A DNA stretch of 64,000 nucleotides. It comes from Streptomyces sp. NBC_00102. GTDB taxonomy: Bacteria > Actinomycetota > Actinomycetes > Streptomycetales > Streptomycetaceae. The notes beneath the pieces were generated by a model. The model was not told the DNA's origin. It did no database searches and was given only the letters and a program-made list of their open reading frames with translations. The DNA is taken from assembly GCF_026343115.1 (NCBI RefSeq), contig NZ_JAPEMC010000003.1:558001-622000 (forward strand), read 5' to 3'. A program made the position numbers and the translations under genes. This document shows, one piece after another, positions 26,819 through 36,200 of this stretch. Numbering within the stretch: the first letter of the stretch is position 1; each line of letters starts with the position of its first letter.

Positions 26819-27460
26819 ATGTACGAGAACCAGGAGGCGGACGAACCGTCTGCCACTGACGCGGGGAACCGGGCGGAGCCGGCGACGGCATGGCCGGTCG
26901 AGCGGGTGATGGCATGGCTGACCGACCGCGGGGAAGCCGAGCGGGCCCTCCGCGCGCCTCTCGGCGAGGTACCCAGCGAGCGGGACGACCGCATGGCACG
27001 GATGGCCGACGTCCTTCAGGCCACCGCACAGGGGCTCGGGATTCAGGGCGCCGCCGTGTGGGCCGACGTGCCCGAGCAGCTCCTGCTGCGGTGGCTCGCC
27101 GACGACCAGGGTTTCGCCGCCGCCGTCCGAGCCGCCTCGGCTCTCGCTTCGGGGAACGGGCTCGTGCCCGGCGGAGCGATGACGCCCGCGACGGTCCGGG
27201 TCATCACCCTTTCCCTGATCAGGGGGGCCACCTTCGAGGAGGCCGCGAGGGCGGCGGGGCTCAATCCGCACCGGCTCCGCCGGATGTGGCGCGCTTCCGC
27301 CTCGTTGGCCACGCTGATGGCGGCCGCGCGGCACGTCCGGCAACAGCGGCGGAAAACGTACGCCCCTTCCATCGGCCGTCCCCGCGGGCAGAGCGGCACC
27401 GCCGCCACCCGCGGATACCGCCTCGTACGTCGTGACGGGGTGGCGGGCGAAGACCGTTGA
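26819..27460 (+). CDS. Hypothetical protein with one or two HTH-like segments
   Basis: Not recognised. The ATG at 26819 has GGAGGG upstream; 213 residues. The N-terminal 30 residues are acidic. An HTH-like segment (GAAVWADVPEQLLLRWLADD) lies near residues 75-97 and a clearer one (TFEEAARAAGLNPHRLRRMW) near 140-160. The C-terminus is basic (RQQRRKTYAPSIGRPRG). This suggests a DNA-binding protein, perhaps a regulator of the surrounding BlaI-type genes. There is no similarity to BlaI itself. It is alone on its strand between the DedA operon and the second BlaI module. Confidence 0.6.
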   Translation: MYENQEADEPSATDAGNRAEPATAWPVERVMAWLTDRGEAERALRAPLGEVPSERDDRMARMADVLQATAQGLGIQGAAVWADVPEQLLLRWLADDQGFAAAVRAASALASGNGLVPGGAMTPATVRVITLSLIRGATFEEAARAAGLNPHRLRRMWRASASLATLMAAARHVRQQRRKTYAPSIGRPRGQSGTAATRGYRLVRRDGVAGEDR

Positions 27461-27544
27461 CGCCGACGCCGACACCGGGACCGCCACCCGAAGCGACGGC
27501 TGCGGGGCCCGACCGGGTCCCCGCGGCCCTTCCCCGTTGGCGCG

Positions 27545-28492
27545 TCAGCCGCCGCGCACGGCGACGGACGCGTACTCCACGTACTCGTGCAGCCCGTAGG
27601 CCAGCGCGAGTGCCGCCGGCCCGGCCACGGCCACCGTTCCCGCCAGGACTGCCACGCCGACCCGTCGAGCACCTCCGCGCGGGGTCGTGGGCTCCGGAAG
27701 GAGCAGAGCCTGGACCCTCCGGGGAACGGGCCCACTCGTCGCGGAGAGCAGCGGATAGCCTCCTGAACCGCCTCGGCCCCGAGGCGGTCCGGCCAGAGCG
27801 GCCCGCGCGATGGCCGAAGCCGTCACCCTTCGACTGCCCACGGCCGAGGCCGCCGCCTCGTCCGCCCACCGCTCCAGGTGGAAGGAGAGCGCCTCGCGCA
27901 GCCCCCGCAACGCGGGATGAATCACCGCGGCGAGATCGACGACTGCCGAGAACACGTGATGCCGTCCCGCCAGATGGGCACGTTCGTGGGCGAGCAGCAC
28001 CTCGCGCTCGTTCGCCTTCATGGTCCGCACCATCCCGGCGGTCACCACGACCCGGCCACGGCGGCCCCGGTACCCCGGCAGCGCGAACGCGTCCACCTCG
28101 GGCCCGGGAATCACGAGAAGGTCCCCCTCGCCCGTTCCGCCCTCCACCGAGAGCCAGGCGTCCCGGAGCAGGGAGCGGTGCCGGCCGAGGCGCCGGAGCA
28201 GCAGTACGAGCTGCGTGAGCAGCGCACCTCCGGCCACGCAGGCCAGCGGAACCACGGCGGGCCACACTTCCAGCACGCGGGGCAGGGAGACCTGCTCCAG
28301 GGAGGCGAGGAACGGCACGTGGAACAGCCCGATCAGTGCGGCGATCGTCCCGCCCGCCGGCAGAACCGCCGCGCCCGCCAGCGCCCAGCATGCCTCACGC
28401 GGCGCCAGCACCCCGGCCAGTCGCCGGGCGACGACGACGGCGCCCCACGGAAACGTGAGGGCCAGCACGACCAGGACCAGTACGTACGTCAC
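27545..28492 (-). CDS. M56-family membrane metalloprotease, second copy
   Basis: 315 residues, the same plan as the protein at 22393-23328: hydrophobic segments near 2-22, 35-58, 75-98 and 275-300, the zinc motif HERAH in LLAHERAHLAGRHHVF, and a downstream Glu in LERWADEAAA. Again there is no extracellular penicillin-binding domain. It starts at a GTG overlapping the BlaI stop (GTGA). The copies share motifs but differ elsewhere, so the duplication is old or the second was acquired separately. Confidence 0.86.
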   Translation of the reverse strand: MTYVLVLVVLALTFPWGAVVVARRLAGVLAPREACWALAGAAVLPAGGTIAALIGLFHVPFLASLEQVSLPRVLEVWPAVVPLACVAGGALLTQLVLLLRRLGRHRSLLRDAWLSVEGGTGEGDLLVIPGPEVDAFALPGYRGRRGRVVVTAGMVRTMKANEREVLLAHERAHLAGRHHVFSAVVDLAAVIHPALRGLREALSFHLERWADEAAASAVGSRRVTASAIARAALAGPPRGRGGSGGYPLLSATSGPVPRRVQALLLPEPTTPRGGARRVGVAVLAGTVAVAGPAALALAYGLHEYVEYASVAVRGG

Positions 28493-28872
28493 TCGGACTC
28501 GTCCTCCGCCTCCAGCAGCAGGCTCCGCAGCATCTCCTCGTCGGCCTCGGAAAGCGAGGAAACGAACCGCTTCAGCACCAGGTCGCGTCGCGGCTCGCTC
28601 TCCATCTCGCGGTGCATGCGTCCTGCCACGAGCCCCGCCGCGTCCTCCACCGGCTCATAGGCGAAACCACGGCCCGCCGGTGTGCGGCGCAGCGTGCCCT
28701 TCTCGTAGAGGCGGGCCAGGATGGTGGCCATCGTCGTCCTCGCCAGGCCCTTGTCGAGCACGGCGTTGACCTGCTGCGCCGTCATCGGGCGCCCCGACTG
28801 CCACAGCACCGCGAGCACGTCCGCGACGAGCTCGCCATGCTGACGCCTTTCGTCACGAGGTTTGTTCGACAC
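28489..28872 (-). CDS. BlaI/MecI-family repressor, second copy
   Basis: GTG start at 28872 with GGAG upstream; 127 residues. Winged helix: GELVADVLAVLWQSGRPMTA, TTMATILARLYEKGTLRR, GRGFAYEPV. A longer acidic tail ends LLLEAEDESE. Translationally coupled to its own M56 protease. A dyad (GACTACA-GACC-CGTAGAC, 28915-28932) lies 43 bp upstream. The recognition helix (TTMATILARLYEKG) is nearly the same as in the first copy (TTVATILSRLHEKG), so both repressors may read the same sites. Confidence 0.9.
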   Translation of the reverse strand: MSNKPRDERRQHGELVADVLAVLWQSGRPMTAQQVNAVLDKGLARTTMATILARLYEKGTLRRTPAGRGFAYEPVEDAAGLVAGRMHREMESEPRRDLVLKRFVSSLSEADEEMLRSLLLEAEDESE

Positions 28873-28914
28873 GCTTCTCCGTCCTCACGCACCCAGGGCG
28901 CCGGCCCCACCGGC

Positions 28915-28932
28915 GACTACAGACCCGTAGAC
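28915..28932. promoter_or_regulatory. BlaI-type operator dyad upstream of the second BlaI gene
   Basis: GACTACA-GACC-CGTAGAC, one position off perfect in each arm, 43 bp before the second BlaI start. It has the same 18-bp frame as the other dyads in this region. Confidence 0.65.
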
Positions 28933-28950
28933 AAACGGTGCAGATCTTTC

Positions 28951-28964
28951 TTAGGCAGACCTAA
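28951..28964. promoter_or_regulatory. AT-rich inverted repeat of unknown role
   Basis: TTAGG-CAGA-CCTAA: perfect 5-bp arms with a 4-bp spacer, in an unusually AT-rich pocket (CTTTCTTAGGCAGACCTAAT). It lies 20 bp beyond the BlaI-type dyad on the promoter side of the second BlaI gene. The arms match those of actinomycete iron boxes but the spacing does not. Confidence 0.4.
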
Positions 28965-29014
28965 TCTACCGTCCCCGGGGATGCGGCCGAGGCTCGCTCC
29001 CGGCGAGGGGTCAC

Positions 29015-29066
29015 CGCGCGGACGTGGTCGGGGCCCGCGCGGACGTGGTCGGGGCCCGCGCGGACG
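29015..29066. repeat. 21-bp tandem repeat, two copies plus a partial
   Basis: CGCGCGGACGTGGTCGGGGC(C) at 29015-29035 and 29036-29056, with a partial third copy that forms the left arm of the terminator at 29051-29086. The repeat probably arose by slippage at the terminator stem. Confidence 0.8.
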
Positions 29067-29086
29067 GTCGCGTCCGTGCGGGCCCC
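29051..29086 (-). terminator. Strong terminator after the S53 protease gene
   Basis: A 16-bp stem, GGGGCCCGCGCGGACG (29051-29066) with CGTCCGTGCGGGCCCC (29071-29086), one G-T mismatch at the DNA level and a 4-base loop, 12 bp beyond the stop. Confidence 0.75.
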
Positions 29087-29097
29087 TGTCGAAAGGA

Positions 29098-32000
29098 TCA
29101 GTGCGTGGTGCGGTGGTGGGTCGCGGTCAGGGTGATCGCGACGGCTTGCCCGGTGTAGGGCGAGTCCGTGCCGATCGCGAGGTCGGCCGTGTACGTTCCG
29201 GCCGCGGGAACGGCGTCGGCGTCCGCGGTGACAGGGATAGTGACCGAGTGTCCGGGCTTCAGGGTGAACCGGGTCCGGGTCTCGGACAGCCAGGACACGT
29301 CGTCGCCCTCGCACTGGTCGTAGCCCGGCAGGTACTCGGCACGTACGCCGCCGGTCAGGTACGAGCGGACGCTCTGCCCGCCACCCACCTCGTAGAGCCC
29401 GCACCCGGTGGCGCCCTGGTAGACGGGGTAGTTCGAGTCCGGGAGCGCGGACCAGGCTCCGCCGACCGGGTCGTACTCGACCGCGGTCGCGGTGGCCCAG
29501 GCGTCGTGGGTGAATCCGCCGATGACCTGCATCCGCCCGTTCGCCCCTGCCGCGGAGGCACCCGTCACGGCGGTGGGCATGTCGGCGACGCGCGTCCAGG
29601 AGTCGGCCGACGGGTGGTAGGCGTAGGCCGCGGCCGTCAGACCGTCGGTGTAGTCCATGCCACCGGCGCAGACGATCTCGCCGGGCAGGCCCGCGCACGT
29701 GGTGCTGTCCAGGGCCTTCGGGAAGTCGGCGACCCGGGTCCAGGTGTCGGACGTCGCCGTGTACCGGTAGACGGCCTTGGTGGGTTCGGTGCAGTCGTCC
29801 ACGCAGCCCGAGACGACGTAGAGCTCGCTGTCGAGGACTGCCACGCCGGCGATCTTGACGGCCTGCGGGATGTCGGCGGCCCGGGTCCAGGTGTCCGTCG
29901 TGGGGTGGTAGGCCAGCACCCTGGTGCGCGCCTCGGCGTCGCTGCTCTGGCCGCCGACCACGTACAGCGTGCCGTCGACGAAGGCGGACGAGGTCGCGGC
30001 GAGCGGTTCCGGCAGGTCGGCGATCCGCTGCCACGCGCCGGCGGCCGGGTCGTACACGTACCCGTGCGTGGTCAGTGTCGCGCCGACGGCCCGGTTGAAG
30101 CCGCCCACGGAGTAGACCTTGCCCCGGTAGGTGCTCACGGCGTTGCTCATGACGGGTTCGGGGTAGTCCGGCAGGCTCGACCAGGCGGCGCCGCCGGCCG
30201 GCTTCGAGGTCCCTCCGGCGGTGCTCTGTTCGCCGAGGTCCACCTTCACCGGCGCGTTGCCGGTGTTGGTGAAGGTGACGGCCTTGGTCTTCTTCCGGCC
30301 GAGGGCGGCGTCGAACGAGATCTCCGGTTTGGCCGTCACGTGCCCGGCTTCGATCCTGAGGTCGAGCGGGTCGACCTGCCCGGCGTCGATCTTCACGGAG
30401 TGGGTACCGGTCGCGTAGCGAGGGGCGGAGACGGTGAGGGTCTGCTTGCCGGTGCCCGGTGCGAACAGCCAGTAACGGCCGCCCGGGTCGGCGGCGTTGC
30501 CGGTCGTCGCCGCGGTGGGGCCGGGGGCGTAGGGAGCGGCGGTGTCGGTGACGGTCGCGCCGTTGACGGGCTTGCCGGTGTTGCCGTCGGTGACGGTGCC
30601 GGTGATCAGGCCGCCGTCGAGGGCGCTGCACCCGCCGAGCTGGATGCCGTCGGTCTGCCAGAGCGCGAGAACGCCCGCGGCGGCGGCGAAGTGGAAACGG
30701 ACCTGGACACGGGCCCGGCCCTCGGCCTGGGGAAGCTGGACGGTCTCGTGGCCGGCGGACATCTCCACCGGGTCGTTGACCGCCTTCCACACGGTGGTCC
30801 AGGTCTTCCCTCCGTCGCTCGTGAGGTCGACGGAGGCGGTGACACCGTCGCCGCCGGCGAACACGGAGTCGAAGTCGAGTTGGGCCGTGTGTCCGCGCAG
30901 GTCGGCCACGGGTGAGGTGAGGACGGTGTCCTCGGCCGCGAGGTCGTGGGCGGGGGTGTTGGCGGTGGCGAAGTTGCCGGAGCCGCCCGTGAGGTTGTCG
31001 AGGCCCAAGGGCGCGTCGAACTCCCAGCCGGGTGCGGTGGCGTCGGTACCGCTGACGGTCCATCCGCTTCTCGGGGTGGTTCCGGTCCAGCCCTCGAAGT
31101 CGGCCGCGGCTGCGTTGCCGTAGCCGGGGGCCGCGCAGACCGCCTTGTCGGGCACGGAGGTGAGGTTCCTCGTCAGGTCCGATCCGCCGACTTCGACGGT
31201 GAGGTCGGCCGTGTGGTAACCGGGGTAGAGCGGGGTGGAGTGCAGTTGGTAGGTCGCGCCCTGGGGGAGGTCGACGGAGTAGGCGCCGGTCTCCGGATCG
31301 GTGTGGACGGCGCCGCCGGGGTAGCCGTCGATGGTGATCCTGCTGGAGAGCGGCCAGCCGTGCTCGGCGCCGTCCTTGACCGTGCCGCTGACACGCCTGG
31401 TCGCGGTCTTGGCGAGGGACAGGTCGACGGCGGCGCTCGCGCCCTCGGAGATCTCGGTGGTGGAGCCGGTGGCGTCGGCGTACCCGAACAGCGAGGCGGT
31501 GACCCGGTAGCTGCCGGTCCGGACGGTCAGGGTGTAGCGCCCTTCGGCGTCCGTCGACGCGTGGAAACTGCGTCCCGTCGTGGCGTCGGTGGCACGCACC
31601 ACGGCTCCGGCGAGCGGGGTGCCGTCGGCCTGCACGGTGATCCGGCCGGTGAGGGTGCCGCTCGTGCCGAAGGCGAGCGCCTGCACACCGTTGGGGGTGC
31701 CGAGGCCGGTCGGACCGTCGTAGCCGGGGCCCGCCTCGCAGGTGATGTCGGAACAGGTGTCGTTGGCGCCCCCGGTGACGTCGTTGAGCCCGCTGTCGCC
31801 GGTGTACGCGTACGGGTAGGTCACCGGGTAGGTGTTCGGCGCGGGGTCGCCGGCCAGTGCGTACATCGCCGCTACCAGCGGCGCGGAGAGGCTGGTGCCG
31901 CCCACCTGGAGCCATCCGCCGCTGCCGACGGTGTCGTAGATGCCGAGGCCCGACGCCGGGTCGGCATCGGCGGAGACGTCCGCCGTGGACCGGGTGTCGC

Positions 32001-32940
32001 AGCCGGTGTCGACGCTCTCCTGGTAGGCCGGCCGGCTCTCGAAGAGCGAGCAGCCGGAGCCGCCGTCGGCCCAGGCGGCCTCGGTCCAGCCTCGGGCCGT
32101 GCCGGGCGCGGCGGTCAGCCGGGTGCCGCCGACCGCGACCACGTTCGGGTTGGTGGCCGGCCAGCTCTGCACGTGTCCGGTGTCGCCCGTGGACACGGTG
32201 ACGACGACGCCCGGGTGGTCGTAGTGGTCGTCGTAGAGCGTCTGATCCGCCGCCTCGCCCCCGACGCCGTAGGAGTTCGAGACGAACTTGGCACCGAGCC
32301 GGACGGCCGTGTCGACGCCCTCGCCGAGGCTGTCCAGCGAGTTGTCGTCGCCCTGGACCAGGAGGATCTTGCAGTCCGGGCAGGCGGCCGACACGGCGTC
32401 CAGGTCGAGCGCGGTCTCGGTGGCCCATCCGGCATCGTCGGCCGGGTAGTCGGCGCCGCCGCGCTGGTCGGTCTTGCGGAAGCAGCCGTTGGCCGTGGTG
32501 CAGGCCGGCAGGCCGTAGTGCTCGCGGAAGACGGCCAGGTCCTCCTCGGCGCGGGAGTCGCCGAAGGCGTCGACGACGGCGACCGTGCGGCCCTCGCCGC
32601 CGCTGCTCGGCAGGGCGTAGGCGGCCTGGATGTCCGCGGGGCCGAGGGCGGTGGCCGGCGGGCCGGAGGTCGCGGCCCTGCTCAGGGCCTGCCGGTCCGT
32701 GCGGGTGTTCACCATCGAGAAGCAGCGGGCGTAACCCGTCTTCTGGGCGGGGTTGTTGCATGCGGTGGGGGTGTACGGCTGGACGCTGGGGTCGGTGGCG
32801 GCGGGGGCGTCCGTCGCCGCGACGGCTGCGGGCGAGGCGGACAGCAGGCCCAGGCCGATGCAGGCTGCGGCGGTGTACGCGAACAGGTCGCGTATGCGCC
32901 TGCGGTGGCGGGGCGGTCGACGGTCGGATCTCGGGCTCAC
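29098..32940 (-). CDS. Secreted sedolisin-type (S53) protease with CnaB-like and kelch-like domains
   Basis: GTG start at 32940 with GAAAGG upstream; 1280 residues. Signal peptide about 1-42. The S53 domain (about 95-430) has Glu175 and Asp179 in ATETALDLD, oxyanion Asp253 in STGDTG, and the nucleophile Ser350 in GGTSLSAPL, so it should be active. The prodomain of about 55 residues is much shorter than in typical sedolisins. Then come carboxypeptidase-regulatory/CnaB-like domains (about 432-590), a beta-sandwich (about 640-780, LTSDGGKTWTTVW), another CnaB-like repeat, and about five kelch-type repeats (about 940-1190; YVVGGQSSD, YVVSGCVDD, VCAGGMDY, QVIGGFTHD). A final immunoglobulin-like domain closes it. 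The arms probably bind cell-surface or substrate sugars or proteins. Confidence 0.85.
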   Translation of the reverse strand: MSPRSDRRPPRHRRRIRDLFAYTAAACIGLGLLSASPAAVAATDAPAATDPSVQPYTPTACNNPAQKTGYARCFSMVNTRTDRQALSRAATSGPPATALGPADIQAAYALPSSGGEGRTVAVVDAFGDSRAEEDLAVFREHYGLPACTTANGCFRKTDQRGGADYPADDAGWATETALDLDAVSAACPDCKILLVQGDDNSLDSLGEGVDTAVRLGAKFVSNSYGVGGEAADQTLYDDHYDHPGVVVTVSTGDTGHVQSWPATNPNVVAVGGTRLTAAPGTARGWTEAAWADGGSGCSLFESRPAYQESVDTGCDTRSTADVSADADPASGLGIYDTVGSGGWLQVGGTSLSAPLVAAMYALAGDPAPNTYPVTYPYAYTGDSGLNDVTGGANDTCSDITCEAGPGYDGPTGLGTPNGVQALAFGTSGTLTGRITVQADGTPLAGAVVRATDATTGRSFHASTDAEGRYTLTVRTGSYRVTASLFGYADATGSTTEISEGASAAVDLSLAKTATRRVSGTVKDGAEHGWPLSSRITIDGYPGGAVHTDPETGAYSVDLPQGATYQLHSTPLYPGYHTADLTVEVGGSDLTRNLTSVPDKAVCAAPGYGNAAAADFEGWTGTTPRSGWTVSGTDATAPGWEFDAPLGLDNLTGGSGNFATANTPAHDLAAEDTVLTSPVADLRGHTAQLDFDSVFAGGDGVTASVDLTSDGGKTWTTVWKAVNDPVEMSAGHETVQLPQAEGRARVQVRFHFAAAAGVLALWQTDGIQLGGCSALDGGLITGTVTDGNTGKPVNGATVTDTAAPYAPGPTAATTGNAADPGGRYWLFAPGTGKQTLTVSAPRYATGTHSVKIDAGQVDPLDLRIEAGHVTAKPEISFDAALGRKKTKAVTFTNTGNAPVKVDLGEQSTAGGTSKPAGGAAWSSLPDYPEPVMSNAVSTYRGKVYSVGGFNRAVGATLTTHGYVYDPAAGAWQRIADLPEPLAATSSAFVDGTLYVVGGQSSDAEARTRVLAYHPTTDTWTRAADIPQAVKIAGVAVLDSELYVVSGCVDDCTEPTKAVYRYTATSDTWTRVADFPKALDSTTCAGLPGEIVCAGGMDYTDGLTAAAYAYHPSADSWTRVADMPTAVTGASAAGANGRMQVIGGFTHDAWATATAVEYDPVGGAWSALPDSNYPVYQGATGCGLYEVGGGQSVRSYLTGGVRAEYLPGYDQCEGDDVSWLSETRTRFTLKPGHSVTIPVTADADAVPAAGTYTADLAIGTDSPYTGQAVAITLTATHHRTTH

Positions 32941-33283
32941 GAGGGGCCTTTCGGAGAGGGGCCGGGTTCAGAGGGGTTCGTATCCGTCCGCGGAGGGCGG
33001 CGGAAGTGCGGGAGGGGGCGGGGAGGAGTCGCGGGGCGATGGCGGCGGGGGGTCGGCCGGGGGCTCGTGGTGCGGCTCGGGAGCCGGGCTGCTCATGGGA
33101 AGGGGGTCGCTCTCGTGCGGTCTCGGGAAAGTTGGCTGATGCACGAGTCTGCGGTGCGGGCATGTCCGCTTGCGATTGGGCGGATGCCTCAAAAAATGCC
33201 GGGCGGGGCGGCGTTGGGACGCTTCGTGGCGGGCGCGGCGACGGCCGGCGGACCGCCCCTGACCAGCGCGGGATTTCCGGGGA
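32941..33283. other. 343-bp gap upstream of the S53 gene
   Basis: A leftward 42-codon proline-rich frame from an ATG at 33096 is present but lacks a binding site. Otherwise it holds the S53 promoter region and the end of the regulator gene. Nothing else is seen. Confidence 0.4.
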
Positions 33284-36200
33284 CTACCGGGCCGGGGTCA
33301 GGCCCGCCTTGGCCGCGCTCACGGCGAGTGCCGTGCGGGTGGTCACCCCGTGTTTGCGCATGGCCGACTTGAGTTGGGCCGCGACGGTCTTCGGCGACCG
33401 GTAGAGCGCGGCGGCGATCTCCCGGTTGGTCAGGCCGTTGAGGAGCAGCCGGACGACTTCGGTCTCGCGGGGCGAGAGCTGGTCGCCGTAGCCGCGACGG
33501 CCGCCGCGCCAGACGACGCGGGTGGCCTCGCCGCGTTCGCGCAGGGCCGCCGCGACGCGGTCCGCGTCACCGCGCGCGCCGAGCGCGTCCAGGTCGCGAC
33601 GCACCTCGTGGAGCAGGGCGATGTCCGCTTCGGACGCGCCTGCCGCGATGCGGCAGGCGGCCTCGCGCTCGGTGGCGAGCAGCGCCTCGTAGGGCCGGGG
33701 CAGGGCGCGCCAGGCCGCGGCGGCGTCCGCCCAGGCGTCGGCGGCCCGGGCGGCGGGCCGGCTGACCTCGGCGAGGAGTGCGTGGCAGACGGCCACGGCA
33801 GCGGCTGCGGCGGGTATGGCGCGGCCCGCCATGCCCCGGGTGAACGCGTCGGCCAGCCGCTCGGCGTCATCGGGCCGGCCTGCCGCGAGCAGCGCCTCGA
33901 CGCGCGCGGGCAGGAGTTCGGCGCCGAACACCCACAGGCCTTTGGCGGTCACGGTACCGGTCACCTTCTCGGTGGCCGCTAGGGCCCGGCCGGTATCGCC
34001 GGTGGCGAGGAAGAGGCGGCCGAGGGCCGCGGCGGGCTCGGCCTGGAGGAGCAGGTCGCCGCCGCGCAGGCCCTCGTCGAGGGCGGTGCCCAGCCGGTCC
34101 TCCGCGGTCCGTCTCTCGCCCGCCGCGAGGTCGTGCAGCCCGCGGAGCAGAAGCTTTTCGGCGAGGAAGCGCGGGTCGTCGTCGGATTCCGCGAGAGCCT
34201 CCACGCGGTCGGGGAAGCTTTCCCATCGGCCGCAGAACCAGTCCAGGTGGACCAGGTTGGCCGCGGTCATCATGTGCTGGCCGGAGATCCGGTGGCGGTC
34301 CGCCTGGTCGAGGGCGCGGGTGAGAAGCTGCCGAGCCAGGGCGTACCGGCCCCAGTTCATGGCGCCGGCACCGGAGTTGAGCAGTCCTCGGTTCAACTGG
34401 AGGATGTCGCCCGGATTCACGCGGGCCTCGTCACGGAGGAAGCCGTCGACGGGTTGCCAGCCGGCCTCGTCGCCGAGCTGGAGAAGGGCGTTGGACCAGC
34501 TGACGACGTAGAAAAGCTTTTTCTCGGAGGGAATCTCACTGTCCATCAACTGCGCGGCGCGGTCGAGCCAGCGGCGGTGTTCGGTCACGGGCAGCGGAGA
34601 GTCCGTCGGTACCCCGAGCAGGATCATCGCCCGTGCGGCTTCGGGGGGATCGTTGGCGAGACCACGGATGGCCTGTTCGAACTCGTGCTGGGAGGGGCGC
34701 AGTTCCCCGGCGGCGTGCAGGATCCTGCCGAACTGCATGCGGACGTCGGCCCGGTCCCGCGCCGGGAGGTCCTCACCGGCGAGACAGTCCCGCAGGGTAC
34801 GCAGCACCTCGTCCCGGTTGTGGAAGCTTCCGTACGTGTGCAGCGGTACCTTGCGGACCAGCCGGGCGATGTCGCGGGCGGGGAGCCCGGGAACGGTCAG
34901 CAGGTCGTACACGAAGGACACGGCGGTCCGCTGGTCTCCCGCGGCGAGGGCCAGGTCGGCGGCCCGCTCGCCGTGGCGGAGCCACCGGGTGGTGTCACCG
35001 GCGCCGCGGAAGTGGTGCGCGAGGCGGGCCGGAGAGGGCTGAGGTTCCGCCTCCAGGGCGTCGGCGGCTCGGGCGTGCAGACGGGCCCGGTCGCGGACAC
35101 CCAGGCCGTCGTACACCGCCTGGGCGGGGAGGGCGTGCCGGAAGGCGAGCCGTCCGTACGGGCCCTCTGCGAGCAGGCCGCTGCGGACGGCCCCGTCGGC
35201 GGCAGGGCGGGCCCGGTCGGCGCGGAGTCCGGCGACGGCGAACAGTACGTCCTCGGACACGGGTTCGCCGAGGACGGCGGCGGCCTCCAGCACGGTGCGG
35301 GCATCAGGGTCGAGGCGGGCGACGCGCTCGGCGACCGCGTCGCGGATGGTGGGAGGCACGGCGATGTCCGCGAGTGCGTGACGCACCCACTCGTCCTCGC
35401 GGCGCACCAGGTCGGCGCGGTCACGCAGCAGGTGGACGGACTCTTCCAGAGCGAGCGGGAGACCGTCGGTACGGGTGTGGAGAAAGGTGGAAAAGGCGTC
35501 GGAGACGTGGTCGTCGTGGAGCATGGACGAGACCAGTTCGGCGGTGTCCGGGACGTCCAGGGGGCGCAGGGCGACACGGACGTGCCGGACGCCGGCTGCC
35601 GGGCGGGAGGTCAGGCGGGGCAGCAGGGAGCTGGGCGGTAGGTCCTCGGGGCGGTAGGTGAGGACCAGACTGATGGTGCGCGTGGGACGGGTGGTGAGGA
35701 AGAGGAGGAAGTCGAGGGTCGCGTCGTCGGCCCAGTGGACGTCCTCGACGACCAGGACGCGCACGGCCAGCAGGTCGAGGAGCTCCGCCAGGGCGCGCAG
35801 CAGGCGGTGTCGGGCGGCACCGGGATCCGGCAAGGGCTCGGGTGCGAGCAGCAGGTCGTCGGACCACTCGGGCAGCAGTGGACGCAGGACCCCGGCCAGG
35901 GGGGAAAGGCCCAGCCCGGCGGGTCCGGCGGGACGGGCGTCCCGGACCGCGTCGATGATCGGCCCGAAGGTGAGTGCCTCCCGGAAGGGGGGACAGACGG
36001 CGACCAGCGTACCGCCGGCGCACCGACCCACTTCCGCCCCACGGCTCGTGCCGGTCCCACCACCCGCCTCGACCTCACGGCCCGGGTCCGTCTCACGACC
36101 CACCTCCGCCTCAAGATCCGCCAGCGCCTCACGGACCAGGCGACTCTTGCCGACCCCGGCCTCTCCCTCGACCACGACGAGGGCCGCCGGTCGGCCGGGC

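Noticed and set aside
28951..28964. Iron box (DmdR/IdeR site)
   Set aside because: The arms TTAGG/CCTAA match, but the whole site is 14 bp whereas iron boxes are 19 bp, with further conserved bases between the arms.
32968..33096. Leftward 42-codon proline-rich frame upstream of the S53 gene
   Set aside because: No ribosome binding site and low-complexity sequence expected by chance at this GC content.
28961..33163. Leftward open frame of 1400 codons over the S53 gene
   Set aside because: It is arginine- and proline-rich and in the wrong frame relative to the sedolisin motifs, signal peptide and binding site of the real gene on the same strand.
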